A stretch of 39,403 nucleotides of DNA from Azospirillum sp. (GTDB lineage: Bacteria > Pseudomonadota > Alphaproteobacteria > Azospirillales > Azospirillaceae). A model generated the notes under the pieces. That model saw only the letters and a list, made by a program, of their open reading frames with translations, was not told the DNA's origin and did no database searches. Shown here in pieces: positions 16,245-24,012 of this stretch. The stretch lies in assembly GCA_016124535.1 (NCBI GenBank), contig WGNK01000065.1:1-39403 (forward strand), in the 5' to 3' direction. The translations under genes were made by a program, and so were the position numbers. Within the stretch, counting starts at the first letter, position 1, and each line of letters begins with the position of its first letter.

Positions 16245-16323
16245 TTAATATTAGCGTCTGACGTAACATTAAAACGCGAGAAAATTTCTCGCCACAGGAC
16301 AGTTTTGCCTGAAAGGAGGCAAG

Positions 16324-16572
16324 ATGAATACCGAAATATCACTCCCCCCGGCCCTACGCAAGCCGCGACTGCGGCGCTGGGAGGCATCGCAATATCTCGA
16401 AATCAAGCATGGACTTAAAGTTGCCGCCGCAACACTTGCAAAAATGGCGAGTACTGGCGGCGGTCCCGCTTATCACTCGGCGAACCGGACGCCACTCTAT
16501 CCGGTGTCTGAACTTGACATCTGGGCTGAAAAGCGGTTGGGCAAGTTGGTTCACTCGACCTCGGAGGCGTGA
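16324..16572 (+). CDS. AlpA/excisionase-like helix-turn-helix protein
   Basis: An 82-residue DNA-binding protein. LRRWEASQYLEIKHGLKVAAATLAKMASTGGGPAYHSANRTPLYPVSELDIWAEKRLG follows the AlpA/MerR-excisionase pattern: helix-turn-helix, a Gly-rich wing (GGGPAYH) and a YPVSELDIW helix. In phage satellites AlpA-type proteins activate the island or promote excision. A strong AAGGAGG ribosome binding site lies 4 nt before the ATG. The gene is first in a tightly packed run: the next start abuts its stop codon, leading into the primase genes. Confidence 0.78.
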   Translation: MNTEISLPPALRKPRLRRWEASQYLEIKHGLKVAAATLAKMASTGGGPAYHSANRTPLYPVSELDIWAEKRLGKLVHSTSEA

Positions 16573-16797
16573 TTGAGAACCTCCGCCGAATTCGCTGATA
16601 TGAGCGATCCGACCATCAACCGCCACTTCCGGCGACGCTGGTCCGAAACTTCCCCAAACGAAAGCCGCCGCCCCGTGTGCGAGACGGGGACGGCAGCCGG
16701 GACATATCAAAAAAGGCAGAATGCGGATACCACGGCCTTGGACCGGTTGTCCATCGCGATCGAAACGGACTGGCGCCGGGGACGCGCTGCGGCATGA
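16573..16797 (+). CDS. Small unknown protein between AlpA-like and primase genes
   Basis: A 74-residue reading frame starting with TTG immediately after the AlpA-like stop codon, with GGAGG 5 nt upstream, and ending in a 4-base ATGA overlap with the next gene. The close packing supports translation. The sequence is basic and polar (RHFRRRWSETSPNESRRP, TDWRRGRAAA), with no recognisable domain. It could be a small DNA-binding or replication accessory protein. Confidence 0.5.
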   Translation: MRTSAEFADMSDPTINRHFRRRWSETSPNESRRPVCETGTAAGTYQKRQNADTTALDRLSIAIETDWRRGRAAA

Positions 16798-17138
16798 CCA
16801 CCCGGAACCGCCGCCGGCCGGATGCCGGTGCCGATGTTGGGCGGCTGTACGCACCGCTCGATTTCGACCGGATCAACGCTCGAGCGCTGGCAGCGCTGCC
16901 GGCCTTGTGTGCCAGGTGGTTGCCCGATGGCCGGCGAGCTGGCAACGAATGGGTCGCCAAGAATCCCCGACGTACCGACAACCGGCCTGGTTCATTCTCA
17001 ATCAATCTTTCGACAGGGCGTTGGTCAGATTTCGCGACGGGTGACCGCGGGGGCGACCCGATCAGCCTGGCAGCCTACCTATCCGGTTCCACCCAGGTCG
17101 AAGCCGCCCGGAACCTCGCCGCTATGTTGGGGGGATGA
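16794..17138 (+). CDS. Primase N-terminal-like small protein
   Basis: A 114-residue protein whose C-terminal half (NEWVAKNPRRTDNRPGSFSINL, TGRWSDFATGDRGGDPISLAAYL, EAARNLAAML) matches the region that often precedes TOPRIM and DUF927 domains in phage and island primases, a zinc-finger-like primase head without the zinc cysteines. Here it is encoded separately, one base before the primase-helicase gene, so the two products probably work as one primase. It starts within a 4-base overlap of the preceding gene. The start at 16794 is chosen over upstream codons because of that overlap. Confidence 0.65.
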   Translation: MTTRNRRRPDAGADVGRLYAPLDFDRINARALAALPALCARWLPDGRRAGNEWVAKNPRRTDNRPGSFSINLSTGRWSDFATGDRGGDPISLAAYLSGSTQVEAARNLAAMLGG

Positions 17139-17139
17139 A

Positions 17140-19590
17140 ATGCCGGACGATATGTTTGCCCCCCTGAGCGCATCGGAAACAGCGTCGGCGCCGACACCTA
17201 CGCCGAACATTGCCAATCCTATCCCCATAGTCCCGGTCCCTGGGCACGCCCCGCCGCTGCGGCCCGAGGGTTTGGCCAAGACCCTGCCAGTCTACAATCC
17301 GAAGCGCGTTGCCGCTGGCAAGAAGCCGAACGTCAACTATGAACCCTCCGGCCTGTGGCCTTATCCAGAAGGCGACGGATCTTTGCTCGGCTACGTCCTC
17401 CGGCTGGAAACCAAGCCGAAAAAGACCTTCGTCAACGTTCAGTGGTGCCGGCTGCCCGACGGTGGGGAGGGTTGGGCTGCTGTCAATTTCGCCGAACCTC
17501 ACCCGCTCTATGGACTCGACCGCCTTGCCGCCCGGCTGGATGTGCCGATCCTGGTAACCGAGGGCGAGAAGTCGGCCGACGCCGCCGCCAAGCTGTTCCC
17601 CGACCTGGTGGTGATCACCAGTCCGGGCGGCTCGAAGGTCGCGAACAAGGCGGACTGGTCATCCCTCAAGGGCCGGCGCATTTTCGTTTGGCCCGACCAC
17701 GACGAACCGGGGCACTCCTATGCCGACGACGTGGCCCGCCTGGCGCTGGCTGCCGGTGCGGTCGAAATCCGGATTGTTGCCGTCCCCGATCATTTCCCTG
17801 ACCGCTGGGATTTAGCAGACCAGGCCCCCGAAGGCGCCAACCTTCGCGCCGTACTCGACGCCGCCACACCCTGGCTGCCGCCGGCCGACCCGGCGCCGGA
17901 GGCCAAGCCGGAGCGCTCGCCGCTGTTCCGCACAGACAAACGCGGCGTCACCATGCGCGATGACGACGGCCGGTATCAGTGGCTTTGCTCGCCGCTCAAC
18001 ATCCTGGCAGAGACGCGGGACACCGAGGGTAAGAACCACGGACGGCTATTGGAGATCGAAACCACCGAAGGACAGCGGCACCGTTGGGCTATGCCAATGG
18101 CCCTTCTTGCCGGCGACGGTACGGATTATCGACGGGAGCTGTTGCGGCTCGGGTTGCGGATGGCCCCAGGCCGCTGGGCACGCGACGGTCTTCACACCTA
18201 CATATCTATGGCCAACCCTGGAACCCGCACCCGCTGCGTGGATCGAACCGGCTGGCATGGCCGATACTTCGTCGCCGCCGATCGCACTTATGGTGATGCT
18301 GGCGGGGAGGAAGTCCTTCTCCAGGTCGAGGGCTCGGCGCCTGATCTTGAGATGCGCGGCACGCTTGACGGTTGGAAGCAAGAGGTGGCGGCGCCAGCGG
18401 TCGGCAACTCCCGGCTGGTACTATCGATCGCCGCCGCCTTCGCCGGCCCCTTGCTTTATCTCCTTGGAGACGAGTCCGGCGGCTTGCATTTTGTCGGCGG
18501 ATCGTCGATCGGCAAGACGACGACGCTCCGGTTGGCTGCATCGGTCTGGGGTTGTGAAGTCCATAGCTGGCGCACAACCGACAATGCAGCCGAAGCGCTC
18601 GCCCGCGGCGCCAGTGACGCCGTCTTGTGCTTGGACGAGATCGGGCAGAGCGATCCCCGAGCGGCAGACGCCCTGACCTACATGCTCGGAAACGGATCAG
18701 GCAAAGCGCGGATGCGCCGCGATGCAACGGCGCGACCGACGATCAAATGGCGGCTGTTGTTCGTCTCGACCGGCGAAACCGGCCTTGCCGCCAAGCTGGC
18801 GGAAACCGGTCGCAACGTCCGGGCGGGGCAAACGGTGCGGTTGATCGAGATCCCCGGAGACACCGGCCGACATGGCGTATTCGAGGACCTGCACGGCTCA
18901 AAGTCCGGCGCGGCATTCGCCGATCGGCTCCGGCTGGCCAGCGAGACACACCGCGGCCATGCCGCCCGCGTCTTCCTGGACGCGATCACTGCCAGGGTGG
19001 ACGGGCTCGCCGATGCTGTTCGGGAGGGACGCCGACGCTGGCTTGATCTGCACTTACCGGTCGGCGCAGATGGTCAGGTCGCCCGCGTGGCCGCGCGGTT
19101 CGGCCTTGTCGCTGCGGCCGGTGAACTGGCGTCGGCGATTGGCATTCTCCCGTGGCCAGCGCATGAAGCCGAGCGGGCGGCGGCAACCTGTTTTCGAGCT
19201 TGGATCGATGCCCGCGGCGGCAATGGCCCGGCCGAGGTTGCCGCAGGCATTGGGCAGGTTCGGGGTTTCTTGGAAGCCCACGGCATGAGCCGCTTTCAAG
19301 CCGTCTGGTCCGATGACGATACCGACAACCGTCCGGTGATCAGCCGCGTCGGGTTTCGCCGCAAGGCCGATGACGGCCGCTGGGAATATTTCGTCATGCC
19401 GGAAGGGTTCCGGGAGATCACCAAGGGGCACAATTCCAAGATGCTGGCTTCCGAGCTGATCAAAGCTGGAATGCTGGCCCCGGCCGGAGACGGCAAGTCG
19501 GCCAAGCCGGTGAAGGTGCCGGGGCATGGCACCATGAAGCTCTATCACTTCCCGGCCGAAGCCCTGTCGGACGGGGGCGCCTGTGCGTGA
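17140..19590 (+). CDS. TOPRIM-DUF927 primase-helicase
   Basis: An 816-residue replication protein. A Pro-rich leader is followed by a TOPRIM-like domain (about 65-245) with the catalytic glutamates in LVTEGEKSAD (E141/E143) and the acidic pair in VWPDHDEPG (D186/D188). The C-terminal part (from about 265) is a DUF927-type helicase: Walker A GGSSIGKTT (453-461) and Walker B AVLCLDEIG (D499, E500). In phage satellites such proteins start and drive element replication, often by binding iterons near their own gene. GGGGGGA precedes ATG 17140; the open frame continues upstream to 16822 but only by overlapping the previous gene. Repeat copy B begins 29 bases after the stop. Confidence 0.85.
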   Translation: MPDDMFAPLSASETASAPTPTPNIANPIPIVPVPGHAPPLRPEGLAKTLPVYNPKRVAAGKKPNVNYEPSGLWPYPEGDGSLLGYVLRLETKPKKTFVNVQWCRLPDGGEGWAAVNFAEPHPLYGLDRLAARLDVPILVTEGEKSADAAAKLFPDLVVITSPGGSKVANKADWSSLKGRRIFVWPDHDEPGHSYADDVARLALAAGAVEIRIVAVPDHFPDRWDLADQAPEGANLRAVLDAATPWLPPADPAPEAKPERSPLFRTDKRGVTMRDDDGRYQWLCSPLNILAETRDTEGKNHGRLLEIETTEGQRHRWAMPMALLAGDGTDYRRELLRLGLRMAPGRWARDGLHTYISMANPGTRTRCVDRTGWHGRYFVAADRTYGDAGGEEVLLQVEGSAPDLEMRGTLDGWKQEVAAPAVGNSRLVLSIAAAFAGPLLYLLGDESGGLHFVGGSSIGKTTTLRLAASVWGCEVHSWRTTDNAAEALARGASDAVLCLDEIGQSDPRAADALTYMLGNGSGKARMRRDATARPTIKWRLLFVSTGETGLAAKLAETGRNVRAGQTVRLIEIPGDTGRHGVFEDLHGSKSGAAFADRLRLASETHRGHAARVFLDAITARVDGLADAVREGRRRWLDLHLPVGADGQVARVAARFGLVAAAGELASAIGILPWPAHEAERAAATCFRAWIDARGGNGPAEVAAGIGQVRGFLEAHGMSRFQAVWSDDDTDNRPVISRVGFRRKADDGRWEYFVMPEGFREITKGHNSKMLASELIKAGMLAPAGDGKSAKPVKVPGHGTMKLYHFPAEALSDGGACA

Positions 19591-19906
19591 GCTGTTCGCC
19601 CGGTGGGCAACGCCGGCCGGTTACCCCGAAACCGAGGTAACCCCGGCTGGTAACCCCGGTAACCCCGACGAATTCAGCCGGGGTTACCAGAATACACCCT
19701 ATAAAAACAACATGGTAACCCTGGTAACCCCAGTAACCCCCAAAAATGAACTGCCAGGTGAAATGCAGACCGCCGCCGGCTGGTATCCCGGCTGCCCGGA
19801 CGGCGTCCCCGGTGTCGAGTTCCTGCGACCGCCGGCCCGCGAACTGACCGACCAAGAGGTTGACGAGCTGTGCCGAGCATGGCGACGGGATCATCCTAAC
19901 AGGTGA
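19583..19906 (+). CDS. Small protein whose coding region contains repeat copy B
   Basis: A 107-residue frame starting at GTG 19583 and overlapping the primase stop by 8 bases. The N-terminus MRELFARWATPAG and the C-terminus ARELTDQEVDELCRAWRRDHP look like real protein. Residues 13-52 are produced by translating the GGTAACCCC repeats, giving TPAGNPGNP and VTLVTPVTP. Either the repeat element was inserted in frame into a gene, or the frame is fortuitous. Function unknown. Confidence 0.5.
   Translation: MRELFARWATPAGYPETEVTPAGNPGNPDEFSRGYQNTPYKNNMVTLVTPVTPKNELPGEMQTAAGWYPGCPDGVPGVEFLRPPARELTDQEVDELCRAWRRDHPNR
19619..19740 (+). repeat. GGTAACCCC repeat element, copy B
   Basis: Exact units start at 19636, 19649, 19658, 19680 (inverted) and 19723; one-mismatch units start at 19619, 19714 and 19732. 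The layout is two tandem units, a 13-bp spacer and an inverted unit (a hairpin with arms GGTAACCCCG), then 25 bases of AT-rich DNA (18 of 25 A/T), then three units with 9-bp period. Confidence 0.92.
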
Positions 19907-20065
19907 CGCGATATTCCAGACAAGTCCATAATATTACTGCGATTTCCTGAAAAACTAAGACAGTCGTTCGTTCCGGTTTCGTTTTGACAATTTCAGCGAC
20001 CGCGCCAACTGTTGCCCTGTCGATTGAATGCGCAACGTCTGCGCTTTTAATCACCGGGAGTGACA

Positions 20066-21298
20066 ATGTTCGGCCGCATCGCTTCACTTCTTGGATATGA
20101 GCGCAAGGATACCCCCGCCGGTATCGCAGTAAGCGACCCCGCGCTGTTGGCGTTGCTCGGTCCGACTGGCTCTCCGACCGCGGCGGGCATCCTGGTTGGT
20201 CCGGAATCCGCCCTGCGGAACAGCGTCGCCTTCGCCTCAATGAAGATCATTGCCGAGACGCTGGCGCAGATCACGCCGTTGCTCTACCGCCGCAATGGCC
20301 CGGACGACCACGAGCGAGTTGCCCAACATCCGCTTGTCCCATTGATCACCAAGGCCGCGAATAGCTGGACTCCTGCCAGCGAATTCCGCCTGGTGCTTGG
20401 CTTCCACTATGCAGCGCTGGGCAATGCCTACGCTTTTGTGAACCGCGACGGTTCCGGCCGGATCGTCGAGTTGATCCCTCTGGATAGCCGCTTCGTCAGT
20501 GTCGTTCAGGACATCACGACGTTGCAGCCGGTCTATCGTCTGACGATCGGCGACCAAAACCGAGAGTTCGGCCGGGATGAAATCCTGCACATCCGCGGAC
20601 CTGGACTCTACACCTACCGTGGCGAAAGCCCGGTTCAGCTTGCGCGTGAGGCCATCGGCCTGAGCATGACGCTGGAAAGCCACTGCGCCTCGCTGTTCGG
20701 TCGCGGTGCCAAGCCGTCGGGTATCCTCAAGCTCAAGAAAAAGGCGACGGACGAAATCCTGAAGAAGCTGCGCGTCAGCTTCGGAAACATCTACGGCGGC
20801 CCCGGTGGCGAGCGCACGGCGATCCTGGAAGAAGATCAGGATTTCCAACAGATTCAACTGTCGTCTGTGGACAGCCAAACCCTCGAAATGCGGCGCTTCC
20901 AGGTCGAAGAGATCAGCCGTTTCTGGCGCATTCCGCTGCACATGCTGAACGAGTTGGACAGGGCGACGCACAACAACGCGGAAAGCATGGGGCAGCAATT
21001 CTTGACCTTCTGCCTTCTGCCGATCTTGAAGCTTTGGCAGGACGCCATGGCGATTTCGCTGTTGAGCCCAGAGGAACGCGACGCCGGGTATTATTTCGAG
21101 TTCCTGGTTGACGATATCGCCAAGGCCGACATTGCGGCACGGTTCACAGCCTACAGCCAAGCGATCAATGCTGGCGTGTTCAACCCCAATGAGGTTCGCG
21201 CGATCGAAGGCCGGGCGCCCTATGCCGGCGGTGAAATCTTCACCCGGCCGGTGAATACCGCCGCCGTGGCGAACGCTGGAGGTGCCGCCAATGCTTGA
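20066..21298 (+). CDS. HK97-family portal protein
   Basis: A 410-residue portal that would form the dodecameric ring at one capsid vertex through which DNA enters. Family features: SVAFASMKIIAETLAQITPLLYRR, the GNAYAFVNRDGSGRI, ELIPLDSRFV region, GRDEILHIRGPG, GIGLSMTLE-type helix with SLFGRGAKPSGIL, and EEISRFWRIPLHMLNELDRATHNNAE, all typical of HK97 portals. GGGAG lies 5 nt before ATG 20066; a GTG at 20060 is a weaker alternative. A TTGACA box at 19984 in the preceding 160-base gap may belong to a promoter for the head gene block, although no good -10 follows. It overlaps the protease-capsid gene by 8 bases. Confidence 0.92.
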   Translation: MFGRIASLLGYERKDTPAGIAVSDPALLALLGPTGSPTAAGILVGPESALRNSVAFASMKIIAETLAQITPLLYRRNGPDDHERVAQHPLVPLITKAANSWTPASEFRLVLGFHYAALGNAYAFVNRDGSGRIVELIPLDSRFVSVVQDITTLQPVYRLTIGDQNREFGRDEILHIRGPGLYTYRGESPVQLAREAIGLSMTLESHCASLFGRGAKPSGILKLKKKATDEILKKLRVSFGNIYGGPGGERTAILEEDQDFQQIQLSSVDSQTLEMRRFQVEEISRFWRIPLHMLNELDRATHNNAESMGQQFLTFCLLPILKLWQDAMAISLLSPEERDAGYYFEFLVDDIAKADIAARFTAYSQAINAGVFNPNEVRAIEGRAPYAGGEIFTRPVNTAAVANAGGAANA

Positions 21299-22850
21299 GA
21301 TCAAGGCCACTGCCAGCACCGTCGAGTTCCGCGGCTACGCTTCTGCCTTCGGCCCGCCGCCTGACCAGGTCGGAGACCAGGTGGCCAAAGGCGCCTTTGC
21401 CCGCTCGCTTGCTGCCGGGCTGCCCGAGATGCGGCGCGAGCATCGGGGCATCGTCGGCGAGTTCAAGGCCGCGGTCGAGGATGACCTCGGACTCAGGGTC
21501 GAAGGCATGGTCACTGACCCTGCCACGGTCGCCGACGTTCGCGCCGGCAAACTGGACGGGCTGTCGATCGGGTTCATCACCACCAAGGCCAGCCGCGGCG
21601 CCGACGGTGTCCGCACGCTGGAAGATGTTGAGCTGAAGGAAATCTCTCTGGTTCGCCGGCCGGCGAAGTCGTCTGCCCGCGTCCTCTCTGTGAAAGGTGA
21701 AGACATGGAAAATCTGGAAACCAAGGACGCCCCGCCGGCCGATGAAACCGCCGATGTGGCCAAGGAAGTGAAATCGGCGCTTGCCGGTATCGAGGCCAAG
21801 GTCGGGGACATCGGGAAGACCGTCACCGGCCTGTCCGACCGTCTGGGCAAGGTCGAAGTCACCCTGAAGCGGCCGGGTGCGGCTGGCGCTGGCAACGGTG
21901 AAACCGAAACCAAGGCCCTCGAAAAGAAGGCTTTCGAGCGGTTCTTGCGCACCGGAACCGAGGGCATGGATCAGGTCGAACGGAAGGCCCTGCGCATCGG
22001 CGATGACGAACAGGCGGGATATCTCGCACCGCCAGAGTTCGTCTCCGAAATCGACAAGAACCTGACCCTGTTCTCACCGATCCGGTCGGTTGCCACCGTC
22101 CGCAACACCAGCCGGTCGGAAGTGAACACCCTGCGCCGCACCAGCCCGGCAACCGCGGTGTGGACCGGTGAGGATGACGACCGCACCGAGACGACGGTCA
22201 AGTACGGGCAACAGAGCTTCCCGGTTCGCGAGCTGGCGACCTTCGTTGACGTGTCGCTGTCCCTGCTTGAGGACGCGGCGGTTGACGTGGCTGCCGAGCT
22301 GGCCAGCGAGTTCGCGGAAGCCTTCGGGGTGGCGGAAGGGACCGCCTTCGTCAACGGCGACGGGGTGCTCTGCCCGCTCGGCTTCATGAACAACACCGAG
22401 CTGTCCTACACGCCTGGGGGCGACGCTTCCAACGTGATCGCGGGTGGATTGATCGACATTTTCCACGCGGTCAAGCCCGCTTACCGCCAGAGCGGCGTAT
22501 GGGTCATGAACTCGACCACGCTCGGCAAGGTCCGGAAGCTGCAGGACCCTTCGACCGGCACCTACTTGCTTATGACCAGCGGTATCGGCAATGCGCCGGT
22601 TACCAGCCTTCTCGGCCGCCCGGTCATCGAAGCGCCCGACATGCCGGATGTGAGCGGCAACGCCTTCCCCATCGCGTTCGGCGATTTCGGGATCGGGTTC
22701 CGCATCTACGACCGGATCGCGCTCAGCATCGTCCGGGATGACTTCACCCAGCGCACCAAGGGCCGGGTTCGGTTCCATGGCCGCCGCCGCCTGGCCGCCG
22801 GTGTCCGCCGGCCCGAAGCCGTCCGCAAGCTCAAAATCGCGACCTCGTAA
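21291..22850 (+). CDS. Fused HK97-type prohead protease and major capsid protein
   Basis: A 519-residue polyprotein. Residues 1-135 form an HK97 gp4-like (U35/S78) maturation protease: FRGYASAFGPPPDQVGDQV, the catalytic His in EHRGIVGEF and the catalytic Ser in GLSIGF. Residues 139-519 are an HK97 gp5-like capsid protein with an N-terminal coiled-coil scaffold (delta) region and the capsid core from YLAPPEFVSEID onward. An internal in-frame ATG at 21705, preceded by AAGGTGA, would give a free 381-residue capsid protein, close to gp5 (385). GGAGG lies 8 nt before ATG 21291. So the fusion product could be minor and the capsid product major. Confidence 0.9.
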   Translation: MLEIKATASTVEFRGYASAFGPPPDQVGDQVAKGAFARSLAAGLPEMRREHRGIVGEFKAAVEDDLGLRVEGMVTDPATVADVRAGKLDGLSIGFITTKASRGADGVRTLEDVELKEISLVRRPAKSSARVLSVKGEDMENLETKDAPPADETADVAKEVKSALAGIEAKVGDIGKTVTGLSDRLGKVEVTLKRPGAAGAGNGETETKALEKKAFERFLRTGTEGMDQVERKALRIGDDEQAGYLAPPEFVSEIDKNLTLFSPIRSVATVRNTSRSEVNTLRRTSPATAVWTGEDDDRTETTVKYGQQSFPVRELATFVDVSLSLLEDAAVDVAAELASEFAEAFGVAEGTAFVNGDGVLCPLGFMNNTELSYTPGGDASNVIAGGLIDIFHAVKPAYRQSGVWVMNSTTLGKVRKLQDPSTGTYLLMTSGIGNAPVTSLLGRPVIEAPDMPDVSGNAFPIAFGDFGIGFRIYDRIALSIVRDDFTQRTKGRVRFHGRRRLAAGVRRPEAVRKLKIATS

Positions 22851-22864
22851 GGGAGACCAGAACC

Positions 22865-23299
22865 ATGCGCACCCTGCACCACAACATCGGGCCGGTTCTG
22901 GCGATCGGTCCCGCCACTCTGGCCGCCGACAACACCCCGGCCGCGATCGACCTGCTCGGGTTCAACGCCGCCGCTGTCCTGGTTCAGGTCGGGGCCGGCG
23001 GGATCACCTTCGACAGCACGAACAAGGTGGAATTCAAACTCAAGCACGGCGACGACAGCACCGTCGGCAATCATGCTGCGGTTGACCAGGATGACGTGGT
23101 CGGGGTCACCGTCGCGACCGGCGGTATCGTCAAATCCCTGGTTGCCGCACATGCCGCGGCCGACGTGACCAAGCTCTCGTATATCGGCGGCAAGCGCTAC
23201 CTGAGCGTCCTGGCAGATTTCAGCGGCACCCATGGCGCCGGAACGCCGATCGCCGTCACCGTGGTCAAGGGCGATCCCGCGTCGGCGCCGGTGGCGTAA
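22865..23299 (+). CDS. Accessory head protein (decoration-like) of unknown fold
   Basis: A 144-residue, Ala/Val/Gly-rich protein with many short beta-prone segments (AVLVQVGAGGITFD, KVEFKLKHGDD, TKLSYIGGKRYLSVLADFSGTHGAG). Similar proteins are common just downstream of HK97-type capsid genes in alphaproteobacterial phages, where they are thought to decorate or stabilise the head. The ribosome binding site AGGGAGA is in the 14-base gap after the capsid gene. No catalytic motif is visible. The assignment rests on position and composition. Confidence 0.6.
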   Translation: MRTLHHNIGPVLAIGPATLAADNTPAAIDLLGFNAAAVLVQVGAGGITFDSTNKVEFKLKHGDDSTVGNHAAVDQDDVVGVTVATGGIVKSLVAAHAAADVTKLSYIGGKRYLSVLADFSGTHGAGTPIAVTVVKGDPASAPVA

Positions 23300-23306
23300 C
23301 CTCTCA

Positions 23307-23414
23307 GGTAACCCCGGTAACCCCGGCTCATCTGCTCGGGGTTACCGGGATATCTGCTTTAGATCAATGCAGTAACCCCAGTAACCCCGGTAACCCCGGT
23401 TTTCAGGTAACCCC
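23307..23414 (+). repeat. GGTAACCCC repeat element, copy C
   Basis: Exact units start at 23307, 23316, 23338 (inverted), 23389 and 23406; AGTAACCCC variants start at 23371 and 23380. Same layout as A and B: two direct units, a 13-bp spacer, one inverted unit, an AT-rich stretch, then three tandem units with 9-bp period and one more. It fills the whole gap between the accessory head gene and the connector gene. Confidence 0.92.
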
Positions 23415-23417
23415 GAC

Positions 23418-24008
23418 ATGCTGACCGTGACCACGCCAGCCGCCAGCCAGGACCTGACCGACGTTGACGCGGTCAAGGCCGCGCTCGGGATTTCCGGGAC
23501 CGACGATGACGATTGGCTTGCCGTCCTGGTCAGGCAGGCCAGCGGCGCCATTGCCAGGTTCTGCAACAGGACCTTCGTAACCGAGACCGTTACGGAGACC
23601 TTCCGGCTTTCCCGCCCGGCCTTCGAGCTGAGCCTTGCCCGGTTCCCAGTGGTCGACGTCACCAGCATTGTCGCGGACGGCGAGACGTTGGACGACGCCG
23701 ACTTCGAGGTCGACGCCGATCCTGGGATACTGCGGCGGCTGGACGGCAACGACGAGTTGGCTACCTGGTGCGGCAAGGTCACCGTGACCTATTCGGCCGG
23801 CTTCGCGACAATCCCCTCCGACGTGGCGGCTGCCGCCATCGCCTTGGTGCGGTTCCTCTATCACCGGCGGTCAACTGACCCCTGGACGCGATCGGTCGTC
23901 GCCGGCAACATCAACCTGGCATTGAACGCCGACCTGTCCGGACCCGATGGGCTGCCGCGGGAAGTGACCAGTCTGCTCGACCCGTTCCGGCTGCCGGCGG
24001 TCGGGTGA
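23418..24008 (+). CDS. Head-tail connector/adaptor (HK97 gp6-like)
   Basis: A 196-residue adaptor expected to bind below the portal ring. Typical features: the N-terminal LTDVDAVKAALGISGTDDDDWLAVLVRQASGAIARFCNRTF helical segment, then a beta region (RFPVVDVTSIVADGETLDDADFEVD, WCGKVTVTYSAGF) and a helical C-terminus with a PSDVAAAAIALVRFLYHRR segment. The ATG follows only 3 bases after the last GGTAACCCC unit and has no recognisable ribosome binding site, so its expression may depend on what binds or folds at copy C. Confidence 0.8.
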   Translation: MLTVTTPAASQDLTDVDAVKAALGISGTDDDDWLAVLVRQASGAIARFCNRTFVTETVTETFRLSRPAFELSLARFPVVDVTSIVADGETLDDADFEVDADPGILRRLDGNDELATWCGKVTVTYSAGFATIPSDVAAAAIALVRFLYHRRSTDPWTRSVVAGNINLALNADLSGPDGLPREVTSLLDPFRLPAVG

Positions 24009-24012
24009 CGCC

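Noticed and set aside
16822..17139. Longer primase-helicase starting at 16822
   Set aside because: It would overlap the whole primase-head gene (16794-17138) in another frame; the residues do not resemble a primase, and ATG 17140 has its own GGGGGGA site.
13482..23414. The spaced GGTAACCCC repeats as a CRISPR array
   Set aside because: Units are only 9 bp, partly inverted, with irregular short spacers, spread over three distant sites, and there are no cas genes.
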